Origin: Comamonadaceae bacterium
GTDB taxonomy: Bacteria; Pseudomonadota; Gammaproteobacteria; Burkholderiales; Burkholderiaceae_C
NCBI GenBank assembly: GCA_027490485.1
Contig: JAIXYA010000096.1
Span: 1 to 5,595, forward strand
Direction: 5' to 3'
Length of the DNA stretch: 5,595 bases
Below the pieces are notes generated by a model, which did no database searches, was not told where the DNA came from, and worked only from the letters and a program-made list of their open reading frames with translations. The position numbers and the translations under genes are program-made. Below are positions 1-5,595 of this stretch, piece after piece (positions within the stretch are counted from its first letter, which is position 1; every line of letters begins with the position of its first letter).

Positions 1-100
1 AGCAAAAGCGGGTAAACCCAGCAAAGCACCAATCGCTGCAAGTCGCACCGCGGTGCGACTTGCAGCGATTGGTGCTTTGCTGGGTTTACCCGCTTTTGCT
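1..100. repeat. Perfect 100-base palindrome with 50-base arms and no spacer
   Basis: Bases 1-50 are the exact reverse complement of bases 51-100, with the centre between 50 and 51 and no mismatch. The right arm reads in frame into the lhaA gene and gives a hydrophobic stretch expected of that protein. The left arm read in the same frame is open but gives a lysine-rich peptide unlike a membrane transporter, so it is not native lhaA sequence. The palindrome begins exactly at the first base of the window, the usual position of a fold-back artefact at the end of an assembled contig or amplified molecule. A real spacerless palindrome of this size would be expected to be unstable in bacteria. I treat it as a probable artefact; the symmetry itself is certain. 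Confidence 0.97.
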
Positions 101-511
101 TGCGTTATTTTTTCAGCACCCTTGGGGTCTGCGCTGATGTTTCAAACAGGTGCCGCCTTGATCGGTTTTGGCGGTGGCTTGTTCTCTGTGGGCATGTTGC
201 TCACCGCCATGGAAATGACGCAGTCAGAACAGGCTGGAATGGTTTTAGGGGCATGGGGCGCGGTGCAAGCCACTGCGTCGGGCGTGGCCATGGCTTTGGG
301 CGGCGTTGCCCGCGATGTCGTGGGTGAGATGGCCACGCAGGGCCGTCTAGGCGAAGTTCTCGTCTCCGATGTCACGGGCTACAACTTTGTGTTTCAGACC
401 GAGATGGTCATGATGTTTGTGGTGTTGGTTGCTTTGGGGCCCTTGGTCAGCCGTCGGCCGACATTGCCACCAAGGACTGCAGGGTTAGGGCTGGCAGAAC
501 TGCCAGGTTGA
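53..511 (+). CDS. lhaA: LhaA/PucC-family light-harvesting complex assembly protein, C-terminal part only
   Basis: This is the 3' end of a PucC-family gene, a major-facilitator-like membrane protein usually of about 450-480 residues with twelve helices. Members assist assembly of light-harvesting complexes and may deliver bacteriochlorophyll. About 152 residues remain. They carry roughly the last four helices (residues 2-24, 28-52, 61-84 and 113-133) and a short cytoplasmic tail. The glycine-rich GFGGGLFS segment (38-45) and the LGAWGAVQAT segment (65-74) followed by ALGG are typical of the family. The GTG at 53 is only the first possible start after the palindrome centre and is not the true start; the gene must begin well upstream. 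Its place directly before puhA matches the LH1-assembly paralogue LhaA (called F1696 in Rhodobacter) rather than PucC of the LH2 operon. The family is clear; the choice of lhaA rests on context. Confidence 0.85.
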   Translation: MRLAAIGALLGLPAFACVIFSAPLGSALMFQTGAALIGFGGGLFSVGMLLTAMEMTQSEQAGMVLGAWGAVQATASGVAMALGGVARDVVGEMATQGRLGEVLVSDVTGYNFVFQTEMVMMFVVLVALGPLVSRRPTLPPRTAGLGLAELPG

Positions 512-521
512 ATGGTTTTTT
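491..521 (+). other. Small stem-loop followed by a T run at the lhaA/puhA boundary
   Basis: Bases 491-496 (CTGGCA) pair with 501-506 (TGCCAG) around a GAAC tetraloop, just before the lhaA stop codon at 509-511. Six T residues follow at 516-521. The T run is nine bases away from the stem and the stem has only six pairs, so it is a poor intrinsic terminator. It could be a weak attenuator, an mRNA-processing or stability element, or chance. It lies between a gene needed in small amounts and the structural gene puhA. Confidence 0.35.
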
Positions 522-532
522 AAGCGTACTTC

Positions 533-538
533 AAGGAG
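533..538 (+). promoter_or_regulatory. Ribosome binding site of puhA
   Basis: AAGGAG lies seven bases before the ATG at 546. It is the strongest Shine-Dalgarno match in the window and fixes the puhA start. It suits a structural subunit that must be made in larger amounts than the assembly factors downstream. Confidence 0.85.
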
Positions 539-545
539 ACTTGCC

Positions 546-1307
546 ATGGAAACAGGTGCTATTACCCAGTATGTAGATGTTGCACAAATCGTGCTGTACA
601 TGTTTTGGGCTTTTTTTGCGGGTTTGATTTATTACCTCGTACGCGAAGGCCATCGCGAAGGTTATCCCATGGACAACGGCCATTTGCAAGGTGGCCCGGT
701 ACAAACCGGTTGGCCAGTGCCCGAGCCCAAAGTCTACAAACTGGCCGACGGCCGTGAAGTGTTGGCCCCTGATTTCAATCGTGTCGACGGTAGTTACTCG
801 GCTCAGCCCACGCATCGTTGGTTAGGCGCACCCCTAGAGCCCGTGGGCGACCCCTTGTTGGCAGGTGTCGGACCAGGCGCCTGGGCTGCTCGTGCCGATG
901 TGCCAGACCTTTATCACGGCACCCAAATCAAGATCGTGCCTTTGCGTATCGCCGCCGACCATGGCGTGATGTCCCCTGATGTTGACCCACGTGGTTTGCC
1001 CGTCTATGGAGCTGACAAGTTTCTGGCTGGCACTGTCAAAGACCTGTGGGTAGACCGCGCTGAAATGATGTTTCGTTACTTGGAAATTGAATTGAAGAGT
1101 GGCGGTACGGTGCTGCTTCCCATGACCTTTTCGCGCATCAAGTCCAGCGGCGTATTTGTAGGGGCTATTTTGGCCGCGCAATTTGCCAATGTTCCCAAAA
1201 CCAAAAGCATGGAACAAATCACCTTGCTAGAGGAAGAAAAAATCACAGCCTATTACGGTGCTGGCACCTTGTACGCCACACCCGATCGTCAGGAGCCACT
1301 GTTTTGA
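546..1307 (+). CDS. puhA: Photosynthetic reaction centre H subunit
   Basis: PuhA is the H subunit of the type-II reaction centre. It caps the cytoplasmic face of the L/M core and carries protons toward the secondary quinone QB. The 253 residues match the usual 250-260. One N-terminal helix (about 12-31) is followed by the REGYP motif (37-41) and a soluble PRC-barrel domain. Strong landmarks are DPRGLPV (147-153), LWVDRAE (167-173), FRYLEIEL (176-183), ITLLEEEKI (225-233) and a YATP-containing C-terminus (243-246). Asp170 and Glu173 line up with Rhodobacter H-Asp170 and H-Glu173 of the proton path. The surface proton-entry residues Asp124, His126 and His128 of Rhodobacter are replaced here by Tyr123, Gly125 and Gln127, with one nearby His124; Blastochloris viridis, as I recall it, also lacks them. 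The start is fixed by AAGGAG. It overlaps puhB by four bases. Confidence 0.97.
   Translation: METGAITQYVDVAQIVLYMFWAFFAGLIYYLVREGHREGYPMDNGHLQGGPVQTGWPVPEPKVYKLADGREVLAPDFNRVDGSYSAQPTHRWLGAPLEPVGDPLLAGVGPGAWAARADVPDLYHGTQIKIVPLRIAADHGVMSPDVDPRGLPVYGADKFLAGTVKDLWVDRAEMMFRYLEIELKSGGTVLLPMTFSRIKSSGVFVGAILAAQFANVPKTKSMEQITLLEEEKITAYYGAGTLYATPDRQEPLF
1291..1306 (+). promoter_or_regulatory. Ribosome binding site and TTG start of puhB inside puhA
   Basis: AGGAG at 1291-1295, within the last codons of puhA, sits eight bases before TTG at 1304-1306. The TTG shares bases with the puhA stop TGA at 1305-1307, forming a TTGA overlap. No ATG or GTG lies in frame near this point, and translation from the TTG gives the expected PuhB N-terminus, so the rare start codon is well supported. 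Confidence 0.8.
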
Positions 1308-1975
1308 ACGTCAATCCTCATCACGAACACGAGTTCGAGGCTACCCCTGGGCTGCCCGAACCCTTGCCAACTGACGAACGTCTTTTGTGGCAAGGCGCAC
1401 CGCAGTGGCGACAAGTCGCTGTGCATGTATTCCATGTTCGCACCTTGGCTTGGTATTTCGCTGCCATGATGCTGCTGCAAGCCATTTACCTTTTGGGTGA
1501 ACCCGAGCCCAATCTGTTCAAGCCCTTGCTGCTGAGCTTTTTGCTCAGCGTCATGTCGCTGGGCATACTCAGCCTGATGGCTTGGCTGACTGCGCGTACA
1601 GCGCTCTACACCCTCACCAACAAGCGGGTGGTCATGCGAATTGGTGTTGTGCTGACGCTTACCTTCAATTTGCCTTTGCGCATGTTGGCGGCAGCCTCAC
1701 TCAAAACCAACCCTGATGGCACGGGCGACATTGCCCTCAAATTGGCTGGCAATGACCACATCGCTTGGCTCAACCTTTGGCCCCATGCGCGTCCTTGGGT
1801 ATTGCGTCACCCCGAACCCAGCTTGCGCTGCATTTCGGATGTGGCCACCGTGGGTGAGCGCGTTTTGAAAGCTTGGCAAGAAGCCAATCCTCATATGCCC
1901 GTCATGCTGGGAGACAGTGTTCCTTCGTCAGAACCGCACATTCCTGCAACCACGCATCCTGAAATTGCAGCATGA
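1304..1975 (+). CDS. puhB: Photosynthetic reaction-centre complex assembly protein PuhB
   Basis: PuhB is an inner-membrane factor needed for efficient reaction-centre assembly in Rhodobacter; no catalytic activity is known. This 223-residue protein is close to the usual 210-220. It opens with the family signature EHEFE (8-12), GLPEPLP (16-22) and LLWQGAP (27-33). Two clear helices follow at about 47-65 and 74-97. Then comes a PH-like domain with the TNKRVVMRIGV motif (105-115), a hydrophobic stretch (115-133), and a conserved LWPHARPW segment (158-165). The last 30 residues are polar and probably disordered. It starts on TTG, overlapping puhA, and its own stop overlaps the puhC start by ATGA, so translation along puhA-puhB-puhC is probably coupled. 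Confidence 0.93.
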   Translation: MNVNPHHEHEFEATPGLPEPLPTDERLLWQGAPQWRQVAVHVFHVRTLAWYFAAMMLLQAIYLLGEPEPNLFKPLLLSFLLSVMSLGILSLMAWLTARTALYTLTNKRVVMRIGVVLTLTFNLPLRMLAAASLKTNPDGTGDIALKLAGNDHIAWLNLWPHARPWVLRHPEPSLRCISDVATVGERVLKAWQEANPHMPVMLGDSVPSSEPHIPATTHPEIAA

Positions 1976-2445
1976 ACACCCTCGCCAACAACGGAATGCC
2001 TGGACGCCACGCCCTGACAGGCTGGATTTTTGTTGGCTTTTTGTCCAGCGTTTTTTTGGTTGTTGCTGTGCTGCGCGGCCAAGGCATGGAGATTCCTCAA
2101 GACCACAGCCCGGTCAGCTGGCAACGAACGTTGCGCTTTGAGGACCGCCCCAACGGCGATGTCGCGGTGATGGATGGCAAATCCGCCGTGGAAATTACGC
2201 GTTACGCAGGCGAGCAAGGGTTTGTGCGGGGTATCTTGCGCACCCTCGCTCGCGAACGTATGCGACGTGGCATTGGCTCAGGCCCCACGTTTGAACTCAT
2301 AGGCCACACCGATGGCCGCTTGACCCTGCTTGACCCCGCCACCGGACAACGAATCAACCTTGAATCTTTTGGCCCGACCAATATGGCGTCTTTTGCCATG
2401 TTGCAACCCGCTCCCAACCCCGTGACCACAGCCTCTCAGGAGTAA
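1972..2445 (+). CDS. puhC: Photosynthetic complex assembly protein PuhC
   Basis: PuhC is a membrane-anchored protein that supports formation of the reaction centre-LH1 core; its mechanism is not settled. The 157 residues have one N-terminal helix (about 15-35) and a soluble, probably periplasmic, domain. Family landmarks are LRFEDR (54-59), GFVRGILRTLARERMRRG (83-100) and LTLLDPATGQRINLESFGPTN (117-137). The ATG at 1972 overlaps the puhB stop as ATGA and has no good Shine-Dalgarno sequence of its own, so ribosomes probably arrive from puhB. The end of the gene contains the ribosome binding site of acsF. Confidence 0.92.
   Translation: MNTLANNGMPGRHALTGWIFVGFLSSVFLVVAVLRGQGMEIPQDHSPVSWQRTLRFEDRPNGDVAVMDGKSAVEITRYAGEQGFVRGILRTLARERMRRGIGSGPTFELIGHTDGRLTLLDPATGQRINLESFGPTNMASFAMLQPAPNPVTTASQE
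2437..2442 (+). promoter_or_regulatory. Ribosome binding site of acsF
   Basis: CAGGAG lies in the last codons of puhC, six bases before the acsF ATG at 2449. Only three bases separate the puhC stop from that ATG. This is a good match and supports the acsF start chosen. Confidence 0.8.
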
Positions 2446-2448
2446 ACC

Positions 2449-3561
2449 ATGACTACCAGCGCATCCTTGGAATTCGACCACGTAGAACTGCTCATCGGCA
2501 GTGTGGAGAGTGCCGCCGACGCCAACGCCAAGGCGGTTCGCAACACAGTGCTGAGTCCTCGCTTTTACACCACCGACTTCGCCGCTATGGACCGCTTGAA
2601 CATCGAGGCTGTACGCGCCGAATGGGACGTCATGATGAAAGAGTACGAGGGTGACAACAACCACGATCACTTTCAACGCGATGCGCAGTTTGCCGAGGAG
2701 GTCAAAACCCTGATGCCCCAACTCTCTCCCGAGATGCGTCAAGAGTTTTTGGACTTCCTCATCAGTTCGCTCACCTCAGAGTTTTCTGGCTGTATTTTGT
2801 ACAACGAAATCCGTAAGAACATTGACAACCCCGATATCAAACAACTGATGACCTATATGGCGCGTGACGAGTCACGCCATGCAGGCTTCATCAACCAGTC
2901 TTTGAAAGACTTTGATTTGGGTATCGATTTGGGTCAACTCAAGCGCACCAAGGCCTACACTTTTTTCAAGCCCAAATATATTTTTTACGCCACTTACTTG
3001 TCCGAAAAGATTGGCTATGCCCGCTACATCACCATCTTTCGCCAACTTGAGCGTCACCCCGATAAGCGTTTTCATCCCATCTTTCGCTGGTTTGAGCGCT
3101 GGTGCAATGACGAGTTCCGGCACGGCGAATCTTTTGCGCTGATCATGCGTTCACAGCCCGAATTGCTGCGCGGCGTCAATTTGCTGTGGATTCGTTTCTT
3201 CATTTTGGCTGTATACGCCACCATGTATGTACGCGACCATACCCGCCCACTGTTGCACGAAGCCATGGGCTTCAAATCCACCGAGTACGACTACGAGGTG
3301 TTTCGCATCACCTCGGAAATTGCACGACAAGTATTTCCTGTTGAAGTTGATATCGACCACCCCAGTTTTCGCGCTGGCATGGAACGTTTGGTTGAACTGT
3401 CGATTGCCAATGCCCAAGCCAAAGAACGCGGTGGCTTGGTCGGCAACTTGCTACGCGCCACCACGGCAGTGCAAGCGGTATGGACCTTTGGTCGGCTTTA
3501 TTTCCTGCCGGTTAAGCGCAACGCCTTGCCAACACAAATTCGGGTTCAGCCCACCTGGTAA
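2449..3561 (+). CDS. acsF: Mg-protoporphyrin IX monomethyl ester oxidative cyclase, aerobic di-iron type
   Basis: AcsF uses O2 and reductant to form the isocyclic ring E, turning Mg-protoporphyrin IX monomethyl ester into divinyl protochlorophyllide in bacteriochlorophyll synthesis. The 370 residues slightly exceed the usual 350-360. The conserved block [16 protein letters not shown] (36-51) is followed by [11 protein letters not shown] (65-75). Ferritin-like di-iron ligands are visible as Glu111 in SEFSGC, Glu141 and His144 in DESRH, probably Glu186 in LSEKIGY, and Glu222 and His225 in DEFRH. A hydrophobic stretch (246-260) probably associates with the membrane. All expected ligands are present, so the enzyme should be active. 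Cyclases of this family need Ycf54 (cyanobacteria), BciE (many alphaproteobacteria) or no partner (Rubrivivax). Neither partner is in this window; the no-partner class is likely if the host is a betaproteobacterium. It sits between puhC and puhE, a common arrangement. Confidence 0.96.
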   Translation: MTTSASLEFDHVELLIGSVESAADANAKAVRNTVLSPRFYTTDFAAMDRLNIEAVRAEWDVMMKEYEGDNNHDHFQRDAQFAEEVKTLMPQLSPEMRQEFLDFLISSLTSEFSGCILYNEIRKNIDNPDIKQLMTYMARDESRHAGFINQSLKDFDLGIDLGQLKRTKAYTFFKPKYIFYATYLSEKIGYARYITIFRQLERHPDKRFHPIFRWFERWCNDEFRHGESFALIMRSQPELLRGVNLLWIRFFILAVYATMYVRDHTRPLLHEAMGFKSTEYDYEVFRITSEIARQVFPVEVDIDHPSFRAGMERLVELSIANAQAKERGGLVGNLLRATTAVQAVWTFGRLYFLPVKRNALPTQIRVQPTW

Positions 3562-3573
3562 AGCAACTGGCAC

Positions 3574-4410
3574 ATGTCTGACTTCTTCTCGTCGATTCTG
3601 GGCGCAGCCTTGTTTTCGGTGTTCAGCTGGTGGTTAGGCACGGGTGCGATTTTGTGGCTGGTGCGCTTGTCCCCAGCGAGTTTTCGTTGGAGCATGTTTG
3701 GGCTGAGTTTTTTGCTGGGTTTGAGCTTATGGACAGCCTCCATCAGCATGCGCTCGCACAGTGTCTTGAATGCCTACATTGGTTTTGTCAGTGTCATCGC
3801 CATGTGGAGTTGGCATGAGATGGCGTTTCTGACCGGTTGGCTCACTGGCCCCAGGCGCGTGGTGCTGGACAAAGGTTTGAAGTTGCGACAACGCTTTGTT
3901 CAATCTGTTCAAGTCTTGCTGTACCACGAACTGGCTTTGTTATTCAATTTTGGCTTGCTGGTGGCCATGCAGCAAGGCCAACCCAACCACATGGCCTTGT
4001 GTACCTTTGCGTTGCTGTGGTGCATGCGCCTGAGCGCTAAGCTGAATTTGTTTTTTGGTGTGCCTTTTGTGGGCGAGCAGTATTTGCCTGTGCACTTGCG
4101 CTACATCGGCAGTTATTTCAAGCAAGCACCCATCACATGGTGTTTTTACATCACCATGGGGGTTTCGTGTGTGGCCTGGGGCTGGATGGTGTGGGAAGTG
4201 CAAAGCGGTCTGGTCTTGGTCAACGCCGCCTGGGTCTTGTTGTGTTCTTTGCTGGGTTTGGCCATCATTGAACACTTGTTAATGGTGTTTGCCCTGCCCT
4301 TGCAAAAACTGTGGGGCTGGGCGATGGTGCGCAGCCCCTACCGCAGAGAAACTTCGTCACCCGATTTGCCCCTACCTGTTGCGGTACCCAACCGAGTAGA
4401 CGCTGCATGA
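3574..4410 (+). CDS. puhE: Putative photosynthetic complex assembly protein PuhE (DUF3623 family)
   Basis: PuhE is a polytopic membrane protein found only with photosynthesis clusters. Its loss alters reaction-centre assembly or bacteriochlorophyll supply in Rhodobacter, but its mechanism is unknown. The 278 residues have about seven hydrophobic segments (near 9-31, 39-57, 66-90, 113-134, 139-161, 187-207 and 213-240). Recognisable family features are WSWHEMAFLTG (78-88), the GPRR loop (92-95), YHELALL (117-123) and RLSAKLNLFFGVP (152-164). The last 30 residues are polar. The start is the ATG at 3574, twelve bases after the acsF stop. No clear Shine-Dalgarno sequence precedes it, which suggests coupling to acsF translation. 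Its stop overlaps the crtI start by ATGA. Confidence 0.9.
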   Translation: MSDFFSSILGAALFSVFSWWLGTGAILWLVRLSPASFRWSMFGLSFLLGLSLWTASISMRSHSVLNAYIGFVSVIAMWSWHEMAFLTGWLTGPRRVVLDKGLKLRQRFVQSVQVLLYHELALLFNFGLLVAMQQGQPNHMALCTFALLWCMRLSAKLNLFFGVPFVGEQYLPVHLRYIGSYFKQAPITWCFYITMGVSCVAWGWMVWEVQSGLVLVNAAWVLLCSLLGLAIIEHLLMVFALPLQKLWGWAMVRSPYRRETSSPDLPLPVAVPNRVDAA

Positions 4411-5595
4411 ATGCCTTCAAGGCGACTGACGAGCGAGGCATCTACAAAGTGCCGCAGCAACCTCGTCGCGCCATCATCATCGGCAGCGGCTTTGGTGGTT
4501 TGGCTGCCGCGATTCGCTTGAGCGTCAAAGGCTACCAAGTTCAAATGTTTGAAAAGCTGGACATGGCAGGTGGACGCGCCTATGTACATACACAAGACGG
4601 CTTCACTTTCGATGCTGGCCCCACCATCATCACCCTGCCTTATTTGATTGAAGAGTTGTTCACGCTGTGCGGCAAGCAAATGAAAGACCATGTCGACTTG
4701 CGTTTGATGTCGCCTTTCTACCGCATCCGCTTCGATGACGGTACCCACTTCGATTACAGCAACGACGAGCAAGCCATGTTGGCGGAAGTTGCCAAGTTCA
4801 GCCCAGAGGATGTGCAAGGCTTTCAAAATCTCATGAAAGCCTCAGAAAAATGCTTTGAATTGGGTTTCCAAGAAATGGGCATGATCGCCTTTGACTCGGT
4901 CGCCAAGGTGGTCAAGGCCATGCCGAAATTGGTTCGCATGAAGGCTTGGCGCTCCATCCACAGCATGGTGGCGCAGTACATCAAGCACCCCAAGCTGCGC
5001 ATCGTCATGAGTTTTCACCCCTTGCTCATCGGTGGCAATCCCTTTTCAGTCACCTGTGTCTATTCACTGATCCATATTTTGGAAAACCGCTGGGGTGTGC
5101 ATTCCGCCATGGGTGGCACGGGTGCCATCGTGAAAGCCTTGGTTAATTTGATAAAGGCCCGCAACATTCCTATTCGCTACAACAGCCCAGTGACGCATAT
5201 ACGTGTAGAGAACGGTGCAGCTGTGGGTGTCGAATTGGCCAACGGCGAATTCATTGGGTCTGACATCGTGGTCAGCAATGCTGATGCGGCATGGACCTAC
5301 AAAAATTTGGTTGAACCGCAACACAGAAAGCGCTGGACTGACCGACGTATCTCTAAAGGCCAGTATTCCTCGGGTTTGTTTGTCTGGTACTTCGGCACCA
5401 ACCGCCAATACAGCGACGTTCCACACCACATGATGGTGCTGGGCCCCCGCTACAAAGAGCTGCTGCAAGACATTTTCAAAAACCACACACTGGCCAAAGA
5501 CTTCAGCTTGTACCTTTACCGCCCTACCGCCACCGACCCGTCTTTGGCGCCAGAGGGGTGCGACAGCTTTTATGCCTTGTCGGTGGTACCGAACT
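4407..5595 (+). CDS. crtI: Phytoene desaturase CrtI, 5' part, open at the window end
   Basis: CrtI is an FAD-dependent, membrane-associated desaturase acting on phytoene in carotenoid synthesis. The frame is open from 4407 to the last base (396 codons plus one base), about three quarters of a usual 490-520-residue enzyme. The N-terminal dinucleotide-binding fold shows IIIGSGFGGL (23-32), with Glu49 in the FEK after the second strand and GGR at 55-57. FDAGPTIIT (68-76), GGTGA (236-240) and DIVVSNADA (286-294) are typical of carotenoid desaturases. The C-terminal FAD motif would lie beyond the window. The ATG at 4407 overlaps the puhE stop (ATGA) and has only a weak GAG upstream; it gives a polar leader of about 20 residues. 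A GTG at 4449 preceded by GAGG is an alternative. Spheroidenone- and spirilloxanthin-type CrtI cannot be told apart here. Related desaturases such as CrtD exist, but the motifs fit CrtI best. Confidence 0.9.
   Translation, partial: MNAFKATDERGIYKVPQQPRRAIIIGSGFGGLAAAIRLSVKGYQVQMFEKLDMAGGRAYVHTQDGFTFDAGPTIITLPYLIEELFTLCGKQMKDHVDLRLMSPFYRIRFDDGTHFDYSNDEQAMLAEVAKFSPEDVQGFQNLMKASEKCFELGFQEMGMIAFDSVAKVVKAMPKLVRMKAWRSIHSMVAQYIKHPKLRIVMSFHPLLIGGNPFSVTCVYSLIHILENRWGVHSAMGGTGAIVKALVNLIKARNIPIRYNSPVTHIRVENGAAVGVELANGEFIGSDIVVSNADAAWTYKNLVEPQHRKRWTDRRISKGQYSSGLFVWYFGTNRQYSDVPHHMMVLGPRYKELLQDIFKNHTLAKDFSLYLYRPTATDPSLAPEGCDSFYALSVVPN

Noticed and set aside
53..55. GTG as the true start of lhaA
   Set aside because: The protein begins in the middle of the PucC family with only about four helices left; the GTG is simply the first possible start after the palindrome centre.
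370..383. TGT...ACA half sites resembling a PpsR/CrtJ operator in lhaA, upstream of puhA
   Set aside because: The spacing is 8 bases rather than the 12 of the known operator, it lies within coding sequence, and no promoter elements accompany it.
464..492. TTGCCA as a possible -35 box for a puhA promoter
   Set aside because: No acceptable -10 sequence is found at 16-18 bases downstream, so a promoter cannot be supported from sequence alone.
2278..2742. 154-codon open frame on the minus strand across puhC/acsF
   Set aside because: Antisense to conserved PuhC and AcsF coding sequence; no domain recognised.
3227..3637. 136-codon + strand open frame inside the 3' end of acsF
   Set aside because: It is an alternative frame of acsF running into puhE, rich in Cys, Trp and Pro as out-of-frame reads often are, and AcsF in the main frame is fully conserved here.
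4338..4826. 162-codon open frame on the minus strand across the puhE/crtI junction
   Set aside because: It lies opposite two confidently identified genes, has no recognisable motif or ribosome binding site, and its composition is that of an antisense shadow.

Overview
This window is part of a photosynthesis gene cluster from an anoxygenic phototrophic proteobacterium. All genes are on the + strand and packed almost without gaps. The order is lhaA (pucC family, 3' end only), puhA, puhB, puhC, acsF, puhE, crtI (5' part only). A purple bacterium follows directly from the type-II reaction-centre H subunit and its assembly factors. The moderate base composition, the frequent TTG leucine codons and the Blastochloris viridis-like rather than Rhodobacter-like PuhA point to a betaproteobacterium of the Limnohabitans/Rhodoferax/Rubrivivax kind, but that placement is inference.

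Layout: bases 1-100 form a perfect spacerless palindrome (two 50-base arms). Its right half is genuine lhaA coding sequence; its left half is most likely a fold-back artefact at a contig end. From there to 511 runs the C-terminal third of LhaA. A 34-base gap, containing the window's clearest ribosome binding site and preceded by a small stem-loop, leads to puhA (546-1307). puhB (1304-1975) starts on a TTG that overlaps the puhA stop by four bases. puhC (1972-2445) overlaps puhB by ATGA. acsF (2449-3561) follows after 3 bases, puhE (3574-4410) after 12 bases. crtI (4407 to the window end) overlaps puhE by ATGA and runs off the right edge still open. No stretch of 300 bases lacks a gene. I see no tRNA, rRNA, mobile element, CRISPR array or convincing promoter.

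Function: the genes act together in building the LH1-reaction centre core. PuhA is the H subunit. PuhB, PuhC and PuhE are membrane factors for reaction-centre/core assembly. LhaA supports LH1 assembly. AcsF is the oxygen-dependent cyclase that closes ring E of bacteriochlorophyll. CrtI is the phytoene desaturase that starts coloured carotenoid formation. An O2-requiring cyclase inside the assembly operon fits a phototroph that makes pigment under oxic conditions.

I found no sign of an undescribed system. The points worth checking are the terminal palindrome, crtI directly after puhE, the TTG start of puhB, the missing proton-entry histidines in PuhA, and the stem-loop at the lhaA/puhA boundary.
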